A DNA stretch of 64,000 nucleotides from Dromaius novaehollandiae (GCF_036370855.1 NC_088098.1:34785981-34849980); one strand, 5' to 3'. Shown: positions 27,060 to 40,131, counted from the stretch's first letter. Numbers and translations are program-made. Notes: generated from the letters alone by a model not told the origin.

Positions 27060-27368
27060 AGCAATGGCGATGGTCGTCCTCCGACTCCAGACAAGCAGCC
27101 CTTGAGCGCCTGCTGTGCAGCGAGGGAGCGGGGCATCCGCCAGCGCCGAACGCCCACCAATGCTCCGCAGCAGCCGCCGCGCGTCCCGCCGAGGAGCAGC
27201 CCTGCTGCGGGATGCCTACGGCACGGCAGTCTGCAACCGCAGCGCTGCGGCCTGCCGCCAGCCTCAGTGTCCCTCTGAACCAGACTGCGGAGGGGAGAAA
27301 CGGCTCGTTCCTGTTGTCCTACGAAGGAGTTCATACCACCCAACATCTCTGCTGCTCTGTTGCTGAAA
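27060..27368 (+). promoter_or_regulatory. CpG islet with a consensus splice donor
   Basis: A 300-base GC/CpG-rich block surrounded by AT-rich DNA. On the plus strand it ends in GCTGAAA followed by GTGAGT at 27,369-27,374, a strong donor. Open frames on both strands across it are GC-driven and unlike known proteins. The block is a candidate first exon of a rightward non-coding RNA. Confidence 0.4.
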
Positions 27369-28803
27369 GTGAGTGTTGTTTTGTTTTCCTTTCCTCATTT
27401 TATCCATTGCGCTCTACCATTTACAGATTGTCTGGAGCGTGTACTTATTTTAAACTTCTATACCCTACCAAAAGAAAAATATGTGGGCTCAAAATTAATA
27501 TTGTTTTTGACTTATGGTGAAATTCCAGTAATGTTTAACTTGGATCACTAGACCTGCGCATTTTACAGAGAGCAGAAAAGAATACTTTTTGAACTGAAAT
27601 GTGTAATGGGAGTTCCCTACTGTTTTGTTGCTGGGACCTTGGACAACAAGAAAAATGATGAGCATATAATTAATTCCTGTTAAAACACACAGACCAACTA
27701 AGTGGAGAAAATAAGGGTTCTACCCATGCCATAAGCTATAAAGGCATATGTTTGTATCCCTGTTCCCTGATTAATTTGTTAACCACTACCATTCAACCTC
27801 CTAATAAAAAATGATTGTTCAATGTGTATTACTGTCAACGATTTTACATTCCAAACCATAATCTCTCGGGGCACAAGTCAGCAAAAGATATGTGTGGCTT
27901 CCATTGCGTAGAATCCCACACAATGCTGTGGAAACCAATTTTTCTGGGCTTCTGGGGCCTCCTGCGAAAGGGCCATAATATTATTTTGCAGAAAAAAGTG
28001 CCTGTGCTTTTGGCCTATGTTTTGCTACCGATGGCAGGATTCTGGGGCTAAAGGTAATGTGCAAAGAGCTGGTCCCAACCGAGTCACTAGGAGCTTTGCT
28101 GCCGGGATTAGAGAAGCAAGCACTGCCTGCAATGTGCACAGGGAGGTTCTGCAGGGTGAGCGCAGAGGTCTCACGGCAATATCCTGAAGGCTGCATAACA
28201 CAAATGTTAACCATCTTCGCTTTGGTGGCTCTTTCGGATTGATCCTTAGTCTTGCAGTAACTAAAACCACCACTCGGAGCCTGGATGCCTTTACTCAGCG
28301 TTCTGCACACATCTCATTAGGGAACCTGCCTTCGAAATGCCCGGGGGTCCGAGCAGAGCTAAGAGCATCCCAGATCTCTCCAAAGCTGTGCTCTATGCCC
28401 CAAAGCAGTGCAGAGCCCCTGCTTGCAGAAGAGTAGAAAAAAACCCTATGCTGAAATCTCTGCGATAGTAAACTGTAAAACACTAGGAGAACCATAAAAT
28501 GCTGAGCAGGCACTGGAGTGCTCCCTGTGAACTGAAAGACTATGTAAATCTTCTTCAACAGTGTTACTTCTGCAGAGAGGCCCACATGTGTGACTGTCAT
28601 GAGTGGGGTACTTCTGGTAGTCATTCTTCAAATACATTTTTAGATGTCTGCCTTTCTGTGACATTGAACACTGCATACTCTCACTGCAAAATTAAGGGAG
28701 ACAATCCAGCTTCACCAGCTTACAACACTGTTATTATCCATTTATTTCCTAAAGCTTTCTTCATCCACATGTTGCTTTCAGTCAAATGCTATTACCCATT
28801 TCC

Positions 28804-28849
28804 TACTACTACTACTACTACTACTATTATTATTATAATAATTATTATG
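28804..28849 (+). repeat. Trinucleotide microsatellite (TAC)n(TAT)n
   Basis: About eight TAC units followed by TAT/TAA units: a compound microsatellite with a C-to-T transition in the repeat unit. Confidence 0.9.
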
Positions 28850-31800
28850 GGTTTGAACAATTATTGTCAAATGCTTTACCAGCCTCCATTCCAAAATATG
28901 TGAGGAAGTAGCTGTGTGCACAGGAGAGGGACAAAGGGGCAGGGACACAGGGGAAAAGGCCAGGAAGAAAAGGCAGAAGCAGCAAGCAGGCCGAGAACCT
29001 CTCTGGATAAGGAGGACCAAGCCCATGGTGAACCAGCGTGGGTGTGCTTACCAGGTGTGATGGAGAGCTCACACAGCACGGTGAGAAGTTTGCAACAAAT
29101 ACAGCAACCAACAATTATAGGAACTTCTGCTGCATCATGAAAACCCAAACCAATGATGTGAAAGGCTAGAAGAGCACTCCACGGTCATAGAGGACTATTA
29201 CCTCCCTTTCAGCCCAAGCTCTTAAGGGCCAGAAGCAAAGACACTGCTTCCCATGAGGTGGACTGTGGCAGCCCCAAAATTATGGGCAGTTCATGGAAGC
29301 AGTTAGAAAGATGCCAGGCTGGGCATTCGGCTACAGCAAAGAAGTACTGAGATCACTACACACCAGCTAGTAGTTTGGGTGCAATGGTACAAAAAAGACC
29401 AAAACACAAATACCCCATGAAGCAATGGCAGGGAGCAGTAGGCCACAGCATCAATGCAGTAGCTACTGATTCAGGGCCGTACTGGAGATAACCCCAAAGC
29501 CAAACGGGGAGTACCACCAGGCAGGTAGTCAGCACACCTGAACATACAAAAAAAGGCAGGTTTAAAGGTGGCCCTTGCCATCAGCTGCCTTGGTGCCGGA
29601 GAGGTAGGGGAAAGGGGCACCATAAAAACTAAGATACCAGATGAGGAAAAGAAGGCCCAGAGGGACAGCGTGGCGCGGCAGGGGGTTGGTTATACGGCAG
29701 CAACAGGCGTAGCCGAGGAGCCGTGAGACCCAGCGAGTCGCAGTGGGCTGCCAGAGGGGCCTGCCCGGCTACTGTGGGCTACAGGGACTAGCAATTTCTG
29801 GTTGAGCAATGCAGTGTGCACTGACACAAAAGGTACAACACTACATATGTTAATAAAAGAAAGATGTAACAACCTGGCAAAAACAGGAACTTTGCAGGAG
29901 GGAGGAGACATCAGGAAATCAGTCTGTTTGCAGACCAGCAGGTCAGCTGCACTGGCAGCATCTTCCTAAATATTTCTCTTAATGCTGAAGCAGTTTAGTT
30001 TTATAAGCATGGGATCTTCTCATGTGGTTACTGAGCATGAATCAAAGACGGCTGTGGCTCTGCACTGCCCTATTTTTTATTGTGCTTTCTAGGCCATCCT
30101 GGGCTTGCACAGCCCTAGCAGGCGGCAGCCAGCCCTGCAGGGCTGCAGGCAAGGCATCCTCTACCACTGCTCACCCCCTGGTAGGGACCAAGGGGAGGCT
30201 GCCCTGGTCCAGGGAAACCCCCCCAGAAAGCGGGATTTGAGGAAGAGCATGAGGCCAGGCTGCCAGACGGAGAGGCCATCTGCCCAGGGAAGCAGGCAGG
30301 AGGAAAGGCATAGGAAAAGGTGCCTAGAGCTGGGCATTGCTGTCCAGCTGGCTGTGACGTGGGCACCTGGCTGAGCTGAGGGCTAGTTACAACCACACAG
30401 CCTGGCTGGGACAGGCCGTGGGGCCTCACTCCTGTCACAAGACGATGTGCTCCAGATGTTCTCTAGATGTTCTAGGTGTCCTGCAGGTGATGCACTCATT
30501 GCCTGCCTTACCCAAAAGTGGTGGCTGCTGGAGCCAAAGCATCCCAGAGTCGTGACCAAGTGGCTCCCTCAGTTCAGCCGGGGGCTCAGCACAGCGTGCT
30601 GCTGCCACCTGTCCCCCCGCCTGCCCACCTGGGGCTTTCCACACTGGGATGGGCTCAGTCTGCTTGGCTCACACTGGCTATAGCTCGCAAGAGGATCATC
30701 CTCCCGCTTCTCCTCACCCTAGTCCTCATTTTTCCAAACCCAAGGTGCATCAGTGCAACAGGGAAGGTAAGTGAAACCTCACCAAAGGCAGAGCATTCCC
30801 CAGGGGCCACGGGAACAAAGTCTGTGTGAAGGGTGTCCACACGAGGACATGCAGAAGAAAGAGAACATCCGCACTGTCTGAAATCAAAGGGAAAACAATG
30901 AAAGTGAGCCATTCATTTTTACTTATGTATCTGGCTGGTTTCACTTTCTAGTTTTCCTGCCACAGTTTTTGAGCTACAACTAATGGGAATTTTCCAATCC
31001 AAACAAAACAAGCAAACCAAACAAAACAGCCCTGCGAGGTTACTGCGACAGGCCAGGGAGGAGAGGCAGGCTCGCGAAAAAGAAAGAGCGAGGCTGCAAG
31101 TGCAATTCTTTTACCTGCTTTTGTTAGATGATTTTAAGAGAGGGGTGACCAGGGCTTTGCCCGGCACCTGCGAGGTGAGGAGGGCTCCTCTTTGCCCAGC
31201 CTGAGCTTATCGGCACAGACATGATAGGTAACAAAAGCTGGGTCGGGACCAACTTGAGTCCCCAGGCGATGCTTATCCCTTGTGAAGCCGCAAACAAATC
31301 TCTATTCTGGATCCAGCTACGCTGCTGGAAAAGACCGTCATCCCCGCTGCGTCCTGCTGCTTGTCATCGCCCTTCTCCCGGATGTTATCGCTGCTGGAGA
31401 TCTGTGCCGGGGCTGCTCGTGCAAGTGCTCCCTAACCTCTGTCAGTCAAAGCGAGACAGTTAACATAAACAGTGCAAGCAGTGGGTTGCTGCTGGCTTGG
31501 CCCCTCCGGGGCGAGAGCCGAGGGGCGGTGGCGTGCAGCTGGGGGTTTCACCTCTGCTGCCAGCCCTGCTGCTTGCAAAGTGCCGGCCCGGCCATACCCT
31601 GGCTGAAACGGCACGAGCAGACCCCCGAAGCACCATCCCAGCCCCACTGCAGTCAAGGCGAAAGCCGTCGTACCGCTGACTCCCCCATCACCGAAGTGGA
31701 GAGGAGAGATCCTCTCTGGGGAGCTTCCAGGTGGTCGAGGGCTCCCTGGGGGAAATCCTGGCTCCACTGAAGTCCGTGGTAGGACTCCATTTGATGTCAA

Positions 31801-31984
31801 TCAGCCTAACGTCTCACCCAGCGAGTCAATTGCTAACACATTTTATAAAAACAGACTTAGATAAGGTTCAATAAATGTCTTTGGGTGATTTCAGATTGCC
31901 TTTTTTGTATTTTATGAAAACGATTTGCTTTCTGAAAAAAAAGTGTGTTTAAGTTTCACACCTTTTTTTGCATCATCTGTTGTT
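28850..31984. other. Intergenic, possibly containing decayed repeat
   Basis: The stretch 28,900-30,000 has unusual composition for the region (purine-rich, few long T runs) and could be an old retroelement, but I could not match it. Positions 30,020-31,780 are GC-rich with overlapping open frames on both strands, the longest 162 codons at 31,282-31,770; none is recognised. Confidence 0.5.
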
Positions 31985-32250
31985 ATTTATAGACTCTACA
32001 GATGGAAACGACCTATTAGGTCATCCAGTGCGCCCAGCCAGCCAAGGATTGTTCTCTATCAAACATTTATTATGGGCTTGTTTAGACTAGTTTCACATGC
32101 TCCAAACAATGAGGTTTCTGCCACTTCCCAAGGGAGAGCAGTCCGCAAGCTAATAGCATTTACTAGCAGGAAGTTTTTTCCTGATTTTCTTCAGCCTGTA
32201 TTTTCCCTCTTCGTATGTTTCTTTCCATTTTACAATCGAACACCTATTTG
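31985..32250 (-). mobile_element. Old CR1/L3-like LINE fragment
   Basis: On the plus strand the block has the order expected of a reversed CR1-clade 3' end: GGAAACGACCTATTAGGTCATCCAGT, then a diverged middle, then TGCCACTTCCCAAGGGAG and AGCAGGAAGTTTTTTCCTGA. It is much more diverged than the other two copies, so an older insertion. It may continue to about 32,560. Confidence 0.65.
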
Positions 32251-32559
32251 ATGTGAGTTTTTCCTTAGTATTGCCTACCACCACGAGCATGGTGCTCCCT
32301 CCCTGGTGCTCAAAGCTTTTCAATTGCGTATGCTGTGACTGTGGCCCCTCAGCCACCCCATATGTACCTCCCTGAGGTTGCACGAATGAACATCCTTCCT
32401 CCCCCTGCTGCCTTTCACCATTTTGATGCTCTCTTCTCTAAACAATTCTCTGGTTTGTACATAACTTTCTGTCAATGACTTGCCTGGAATACAAAAATGA
32501 TATTGCAGATGCAATCATACAAGGAAAGAATTATTTTCTCTACTGGTATGCTGCCTCTT

Positions 32560-35500
32560 TAAAAACAAACCAAAATTGCAAGGGGAGTTTTGCCATCATA
32601 ACACACAGTAGATTCACATCTCATTTACTGCCAACTGTCTCTGCAAAGTGTCTCTTGATGTTCCTGTTTTCTGTATTTCTACAGCCTATTGAATGTGCTT
32701 CAGATGATTTCTGCCCACATACAGTTTCTTGGGTTTTTCCAACTCACTGTAGCTTATAATTTTTAAATTTTAAAAATAAAAATCAAGTCATCTTTTAATT
32801 ATTTGCTTTATTCTCAATAACAAACAGTTAACTGAGAAGCAAATGAACCTTACATAGATAAAATGAGGTATGAGTATATAAATATAACGACAGGCCTAAC
32901 AGAGTAACTTCCTTTTTTTTGTCGTAGTTGGGGTTTGCTAACAGTAAACTGGTAAGACAGATTCTATTAAAAAAGTCATTCTGAGTGTCAGATTTTAGAA
33001 GTTAACATTCTTCACTTATGTTAGAGAAATCAGCTCTAAGTGAAAATGAAATAGAGTGGCAGGAAAATTAAGCATTTCTGTATCAAATTAAAATACAACT
33101 ACTGAGCCAGTGCTAAATAACCCGTTGGCTTGCATGAAACACATTGCACATGTTCATACAAGAAAAATAAACAGAGGAAAAACATAAAGAAATTATTTCT
33201 TTACCCATTTCACAACAAATTATTCCGAGCTCCACAGCTCACTAGTGCTCTTTATAAAGGAAAGTAATACAAAGTGAAAGCTGGCAAACTGAAAATACAG
33301 GGAAATCAAGACAAAAGCTAGACCAATAACCACAAATGGAAGGGATCATCTTGTCAATTGAGAAGAAAGATGAGGAATATGAATACCAGTTTTTCCCTAA
33401 ACCCTGAATGCTGATGGCTCCATCATGCTTTAATTTTCTACCCCTACATATGACCTCCTCTGCAAACTTCCCACATACTTTCACTTAATTTCAAAGTGTG
33501 GTCCCTCTCTGAAATGGCACTGTAAACATTTCATTGTGGGGTTCCACATTTAACGTCTGTCAGTGATTTTCAAATCAAAACTGTGCACTTAACAAGTAAC
33601 AAGCAGGTTTCGTTTTGTCTACTTCTGGAAGACCTCATCTGCAATATGAAAAGCAAGCTTGGGGCTCGGTGGAGTTTCCCAGCGGAGGAAGAGCTGGATT
33701 AGGATCCAGCTGCAGTAAAGCCCGGAGAGGGCCGGGGCCAGGCAGGTTTGAGCTCCGTACTGCCAACCTCCGACTCTTCCTGACGGCCCCTTTCCATGAG
33801 GTGGTCACCTATGGAGCTCTGCTGGCAATGTGGTCGTTTCAGCACTCTCTAATCCACTTTCATGCAAAATCCACCAGGTTAGCTTAGGCAGTTTAAATTG
33901 AATTAGCCCTGCTGCTGTTGCCTAAAGTAGATTAGGAGATGCTTATATCATTTCTCCAGCCAGAAAGAGCTAGCAGTGAGCAGCTAGCGAAGGGCAGCCT
34001 TTTCAGCAGGCACAGCTAGATCTAGAAGTCACCACTCTACAGCCTTATTGTCTAGAATCGCCTTATTGAGAGATGGCAACACCTAGCTGGATAGCCCTTC
34101 TCCATTTTTCTATTTATTTATATAACATAACCTTCCCCATGCCTGACCAGTTCCAGGACTTCAGGAAATATTCTAGACCTCAGTGACAGGAACAGATTTG
34201 GAGAAGAATCAGGAAACCAGATCCTGGAGAAAGCGTGACGCACGGACTATGGCCATCCGTTTACTAGAGCTAAGCTGCGTAAGAGCTATCGATCGAAGTA
34301 GTGATACGCTCTGTCATGAGAATAGCATTCAGCTCTGCCCAGCTCCCGGCTAACTGGCATCCTGACTTTTCGCCAAGACAAACAACTATTCTGAGCACAG
34401 AGAGGGAAGGGAGAACTGAACTCACAGTGTGGAGAAAATGGGAGGTATGGGCGTAGAAAGAAGGGGCCCAAAGAAAGCCCTTCTGTGAGGACATCATATT
34501 GGATTTTTGCTAAAGATCTTTGCAAGGCAAAATGACCCCTGCTTGTCCTGGCTCAGCCACTCAAGAATTTTCTCCTATGAGCTCAATTTAAACATATACT
34601 TTTATGTCTCACTGAATGAAGTCACAACCCTGCAAGTACTTCTGGGGTTAGTCATTATATAAAATGAAGTACACTCCCAAGCTTTACAGGGTCAGGGCCA
34701 AAGATGGATTTGTGCTTGCGCATTGTTGGACCAGAACGACAGCAGCATTCATTTCATAGCATTACAGGATAAGACATTGAGGAGTATGATGCAGAAATTA
34801 AAGATGAGAAAGGAACTGAAAAGCTTACCTCTCTAATAAGGAGTTGTGCTACTAGTATTAAGGTAGATGCTTCCACCTAGTGACTTATAGCAGTAGCTTA
34901 TATGTTTTTAGTTTAGAAGGCTGGATGGGCAGCTGCAGCAGAAAATAAAAGTATAGAAAAATAGCATTCATTATGTGCACTCAGAAAGAGACACGGAAAC
35001 CTACTTTACAAAGGGGGCGAAAAGCCTATACATTGAAACATCAGCAATACTCAGAGTATCCTTTCCACAGGCAATGTGAACTCAGTGCACGGCACCCTGA
35101 TCCGCCTCTGGATAAGCGTCCATCCAGCAGAAATGTATTTCTTGCTGTGCTAATGACAATCTTGCCCCCTCCAAGCCAACACACAGCAGATCAGGAGGCA
35201 CACATCCCAGCGAAGGGAGGTTTTTGTGATATCCTAGCGTATCATATTGTATAGCTGTATTCATTACAAGCTTAATGGTTTTGCTAGTATGCTCTCTCAT
35301 TTATGGTTTACTGAATTAACATATATATTAACCTCTTCCGGTTGCTAAGTCACCGCTCTAGATCTGGCTTTGGTTTGAAATGAGCTAAAATCTGTCACTA
35401 TATAGCAACTTCTAGCCATTTCATGCAAATGAGATGCTGGTCTTACTCCAGCACTAGTGTTAAGTTGTCTCAAAATGTAAAAAATGCACATTACCATCAA

Positions 35501-37304
35501 GCACATAGAACTTAGAAAAACTGTGCGTCATTAAGATTCTCACTGATAACTTTAATTACAGCTGGAAAACACAGGAAACAACCTCCTTCTACCAACCATG
35601 TAGATGAACAAGGTGTTTGGTGATCACCTGTCCCCATCTAACACCTTTAATGATCGCAACCCCCCCAAGCTACTCACCAGTTGCAAAGCCAGGTGGGACT
35701 ACAAGGCTCATCCCATCAGGTACAGTTCAGGTCACTCAGCCAGCTCCTAAGGAAAACGGGAAACACTTTTTCAAAGCTCTTGTTCTCCCAGATTTATATT
35801 GTACTCTCATTTTATCTACAGTCAATGAAATTTCTAAGCTTTATTAAAGTTATTACTTTATTAAAGTTAAATATTTGGATTTATAACATTTGAATTTGAA
35901 TATTATTACTGCTGTATATGTATCTACAGGCAGGTATGCATTCACACATGTGTAGGCATATATATGTTAAGTAAGTTTTAATTTTTATATGTTATAATCT
36001 ATAAAACATTGTATAATTTATTGACGTGCAGAAGACCTATTTTCCTTTCTCTTACTCTGACAGTCTCTCTCTCGCCCACATGGTTTGTATGAATGATATT
36101 TATAACAGAGTTGTTTTGATCTGATATAGCTTCAGTGAATTTACTGCTCTTCCTACCCCACTGTAACCTAAACTGACATGAACCAGAGGAATCTGCAGTT
36201 TTATTTTGAGCTTTATAGGTTTTTGCTCACTCTCTTTTCTCATGACTGGCTGGGGCTGGCAGCTTCTGGTCTACAGCACTTGCAAGCACTGTATGAATTG
36301 CTCCTTTGACCAAAAATAGAGGCAATTTTCACCAGCTAATAATCATTTTGTCAAAAATTTGAACAATGGAAATGTTTGTTTACAAAAAATTGCAATCTTT
36401 CCTTGTATGTAATTAACACTTATCATGCTCACAAATAACATAGGGTACATGTAAACAATAGCCTTACTATTTTAAATGCACTGCTGTATTTTCCAATAAT
36501 TTATAGGATTTTGGAAAGGGAAGATTGGCATTTCCCCTTTGTTGAGACAAAGATAAGTTTCTGCTCCTGTTACGATTTTCTCCTTATAATTGCATATGAA
36601 AATGAAACTACTTGCCTAAGAGCTCTGAACGGCTCAGAGGAAAGACAAATAGAACTTAGATTTTGCCCTACTAAGAGGAAAGCTGTTCAGGCATTCACTT
36701 GATAATTAAAGTTGTTACTTTAAGGTAAGCACTTAGTAGCTACAAGCAAATATAAAATTGCTTTTAATGGTTTGTTTTGCTTTTAATCTTCTCATAGGTA
36801 TTTTTACATAGCAATACATTTTTGCTGATTGCAAACAAACACAATTCTATTGCAAAAGCAATTGCAATAGAATCACAAAATTAACTGAAAGTTTATGTCA
36901 TGTGAGCAATGTGTTCCTTTTCATCGAGTTTTAAGATGCTGCAAATTCAGCTTCACTGAAGTACATGAATGAAACTCACAGGAACTGCACTCCCGCTAAG
37001 TCATACTAGAATCCAATGCAAGCTCTTTTTCAGACTGTATCCAGATTTATTAGCAATCACCAGATGGAATCCCAGTGTAACCTCAGGGAAGAGAACTAAT
37101 GGCTTTCCCATCAAGTCATATTTGGATGTGATCCAGTCACTGTTAACATATTCAAATTCATTAGGAGCCACTGAATCCAAACTCTGTCTAACAAAGAAAG
37201 ATACTTGGGAAAGAGCATTTTGGAAATTATTTAATTTCCCTGCCTCGGCAAATTCACATTACCTCTAAAAATGAATGAAAGCTGTGGGGTTTGGTTTCTA
37301 TGAC
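32560..37304. other. Intergenic, no gene supported
   Basis: AT-rich DNA without recognised exons or transposons. Holds the 30-base hairpin at 36,844-36,873. Confidence 0.65.
36844..36873. repeat. Perfect 12-bp inverted repeat with 6-base loop
   Basis: Arms ATTCTATTGCAA and TTGCAATAGAAT around loop AAGCAA. Each arm holds ATTGCAA, resembling a C/EBP half-site. Confidence 0.85.
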
Positions 37305-37589
37305 CATGGGACCCTGTTTAAAGATTGACAACTGATGGGGAGAGATGGGATCCACCTCACTAGAGGATGGATCCCAAAGACATGCACACGTGTCTTTGTC
37401 AACAGGTTGGCCAGCCTAATAAGGAGGGCTTTAAACTAGGAAATATGGGGAAAGGGGAGAGTTATAGAGATAGGGCAGTCAGCAAAACATGGCTCAAGTC
37501 AAGATGCCTCCAGCAGGTGCTTACAGCTGGGGAAGTGTGTACGGGACATGACTATGCAGGCTCCTCTTGCACCCCTCCTGGGAAACCTG

Positions 37590-38825
37590 CATGCTCAATT
37601 ACCCCTCTGAAATGCCTGTACACCAATGCATGCGGCATGGGGAATAAACAGGAAGAATTAGAGATCTGTGTGAGGTCGCAGGGCCATGATCGCATTGCAA
37701 TTACAGAGACATGGTGGGATAGCTCGCATGACTAGAATGCTGTCATGGATAGCTGTGCTTTTTAGGAAAGACAGGCCAGGAAGGCGAGGTGGTGGGATTG
37801 CTCTTTATGTGAGAGAGCAACTGGAATGTACTGAGCTCTGCCTAGGGGTGGTTGAAGAGCGACTCAAGAGCTTGTGAGTACGGATTAAAGGGTGGACTAA
37901 CATGGGCAACACTGTTGTGGGTGTTTATTACAGGCCACTTGATCAGGAAGAGGAAGTCAATGAGATCGTCTACAGAAGTAGCCTCTCAGTCACAGGCCCT
38001 GGTTCTCATGAGGGACTTCAACCACCCTGATATCTGCTGGAAAGACAGCACAGCTAGGCACAAACAGTCCAGGAGGTTCCTGCAGAGCACTGATGATAAC
38101 TTCTTGACACAGGTGGTGGAGGAGCCAGCGAGGAGAGGTGTGCTGCTGGACCTCATACTAACAAACAAAGAAGGACTGGTTGGAGATGTGACCATGGTTG
38201 GAGTTGGAGCAGTGACCATGAGATGGTGGAGTTCAGGATCCTGCGAGGAGGAGGCAGGGCAATAAGTAGGATTGCAACCCTGGACTTCAGGAGAGCAAAC
38301 TTTGGCCTCTTCAGGGACCTACCTGGAGGAATCCCATGGGTTAGGGCCCTAGAAGGAAGAGAGGTCCAAGAGAGCTGGTTAATATTCAAGCATCACTTCT
38401 TCCAAGCTCAAGATCGGTGCATCCCTATGAGTAAGAAGTCAAGCAAAGGGGGCAGGAGACCTGCATGGATGAGCAAGGAGCTCCTGGCAAAACTCAGACA
38501 GAAGAAGGAAGTACACATAATGTGGAAAAAGGCACAGGCCACTTGTGAGGAATACAGGAATGTTATCAGAGCATGCAAGGATGCAACGAGGAAGGCTAAC
38601 ACCCTTTTGGAATTAAATCTGGCAAGGGATGTCAACGACAACAAGAAGGGCTTCTTCAAATACATCAGTAGCGAAAGGAAGACTAGGGAAAATGTGGCCC
38701 TGCTGCTGAATGGGATGGGCGCCCTGGTGATGAAGCGTACAGAGAAGGCAGAGTTACTGAAAGTCTTCTCTGCTTCAGCCTTTACTGCTAAGGCCAGCCG
38801 TCTGGAGACAAGAGAGAAAGTCTAG
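37590..38825 (+). pseudogene. CR1 ORF2 endonuclease and linker region, frameshifted
   Basis: AP-endonuclease-like motifs appear in order: LYTNACGMGNKQEELE and AITETWWDSSHD (to a TAG at 37,733), then RPGRRGGGIALYV in a second frame (near 37,765-37,820), then DFNHPDICW (near 38,010-38,040) in a third, then a frame change near 38,205 where the SDHEMVEF motif is read. The residue before DFN is Arg instead of the usual Gly. The following 200-codon frame (38,223-38,825) is the linker with RANFGLFRDL and SLERN/ELNLARDV-type motifs. At least three frameshifts and one stop make it non-functional. Confidence 0.9.
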
Positions 38826-38924
38826 AGAAAGAAAGACTAGCCCTTGGGTGAGGATCGGGTTAGAGATCATTTAGGCAAACCTGACACCCACAAATCCATG
38901 GGCCCCGATGGGATGCGCCCATGA

Positions 38925-39560
38925 TTGCTGAGGGAGCTGGTGGATGTTATTGCTAGGCCACTCTCCATCATCTTTGAAAGGTCATGGAGAACAGCAGAGG
39001 TGCCTGAGGGCTGGAAGAAAGCAAATGTCACTCCAGTCTTCAGAAAGGGCAAGAAGGAGGACCCAGGAAACTACAGGCCCATCAGCCTCACCTCCATCCC
39101 TGGAAAGGTGATGGAACAGCTCATCCTGGATGTCATCTCCAAGCATGTGGAGGAAAAGAAGGTGATCGGGAGTAGTCAGCATGGATTCACCAAGGGGAAA
39201 TCATGCTTAACCAATCTGATAGCTTTCTATGATGGAATGACTGGCTGGGTAGATGAGGCGAGAGCAATTGATGTTATCTACCTTGACTTCAGCAAGGCTT
39301 TCGACACTGTCTCCCCTAATATCCTTATAGGTAAGCTCAGGAAGTGTGGGTTAGATGAGTGGACAGTGAGGTGGATTGAGAACTGGCTGAATGGCAGAGC
39401 TCAGAGGGTTGTGATCAGTGGCTCAGTCTCGCTGGAGGCCTGTAGCTAGCAGTGTCCCCCAGGGGTCAGTACTGGGTCCAGTCTTGTTCAACTTATTCAT
39501 CAGTGACCTGCATGAAGGGACAGAGTGCACCCTCAGCAAGTTTGCTGATGACACAAGAGT
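38925..39560 (+). pseudogene. CR1 ORF2 reverse transcriptase domain, truncated
   Basis: Motifs seen: GNYRPISLTSIPGKVMEQ, GFTKGKSCLTNL, DVIYLDFSKAFDTV (motif A with catalytic Asp, near 39,270-39,312), then after a TAG at 39,447 and frame change [14 protein letters not shown] and the FADD catalytic box at 39,541-39,552. Catalytic aspartates survive but the frame is interrupted and the thumb region after FADDTR is deleted. Confidence 0.92.
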
Positions 39561-39569
39561 GTTGCCAGC

Positions 39570-40052
39570 AGGTCGAGGGAGGTCATCCTCCCCCTCCACT
39601 CAGCCCTGGTGAGGCCATATCTGGAGTACTGAGTCCAATTCTGGGCTCCCCAGTACAAGAGAGACATGGAACTACTGGAGAGAGTCCAGCGGAGGGCTAC
39701 GAAGATGATTAGGGGACCGGAGCATCTCTCCCATGAGGAAAGACTGAGAGAGCTGGGCCTGTTCAGCCTGGAGAAGAGAAGACTGAGAAGGGATCTTATC
39801 AATGTATACAAATACCTTAAGGCAGGGTGTCAAGAGGATAGGGCCAGACTCTTTTCAGTGGTGCCCAGCAACAGAACAAGAGGCAACAGGCACAGACTGA
39901 AACACAGGAAGTTTCATCTGAATATGAGGAAAAACTTCTTTACTGTGAGGGTGACAGAGCACTGGAACAGGTTGCCCAGAGAGGTTGTGGAGTCTCCTTC
40001 TCTGGAGATATTCAAAACCCACCTGGACACGATCCTGTGCAACACGCTCTAA
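39570..40052 (+). pseudogene. CR1 ORF2 C-terminal region after the internal deletion
   Basis: Begins with [19 protein letters not shown]-type sequence broken by a stop near 39,631, then an uninterrupted frame from 39,666 to 40,052 with [29 protein letters not shown] and [11 protein letters not shown], all standard for the CR1 C-terminus. Confidence 0.9.
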
Positions 40053-40131
40053 GTGACCCTGCTTGAGCAGGGGGGTTGGACTAGCTGATCTCGAGAGGTC
40101 CCTTCTAACATCAACCACTCTGTGATTCTGT

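Larger units (their letters stand above)
37305..40131 (+). mobile_element. CR1-family non-LTR retrotransposon, 5'-truncated and internally deleted
   Basis: A chicken-repeat-1 LINE read left to right. It lacks the first reading frame and starts within sequence upstream of the second. The endonuclease, linker, reverse transcriptase and C-terminal regions follow in order but in several frames. The 3' end carries the CR1-type TGTGATTCTGTG octamer repeat near 40,120-40,131 and lacks a poly(A) tail, as usual for CR1. An internal deletion joins the motif FADDTR (about 39,541-39,558) directly to sequence normally some hundreds of bases further on ([15 protein letters not shown], from about 39,570). 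Stops include TAG at 37,733 and 39,447. The long C-terminal frame (39,666-40,052) is still open. Boundaries are good to about 20 bases at the 3' end; the 5' edge is approximate. The element is immobile. Confidence 0.93.

Noticed and set aside
31282-31770. 162-codon plus-strand open frame
   Set aside because: GC-rich stretch with long frames on both strands, no recognised domain, no paired splice sites and no conserved look.
38223-38825. 200-codon open frame as a host gene
   Set aside because: It is the linker part of CR1 ORF2, within a broken LINE.
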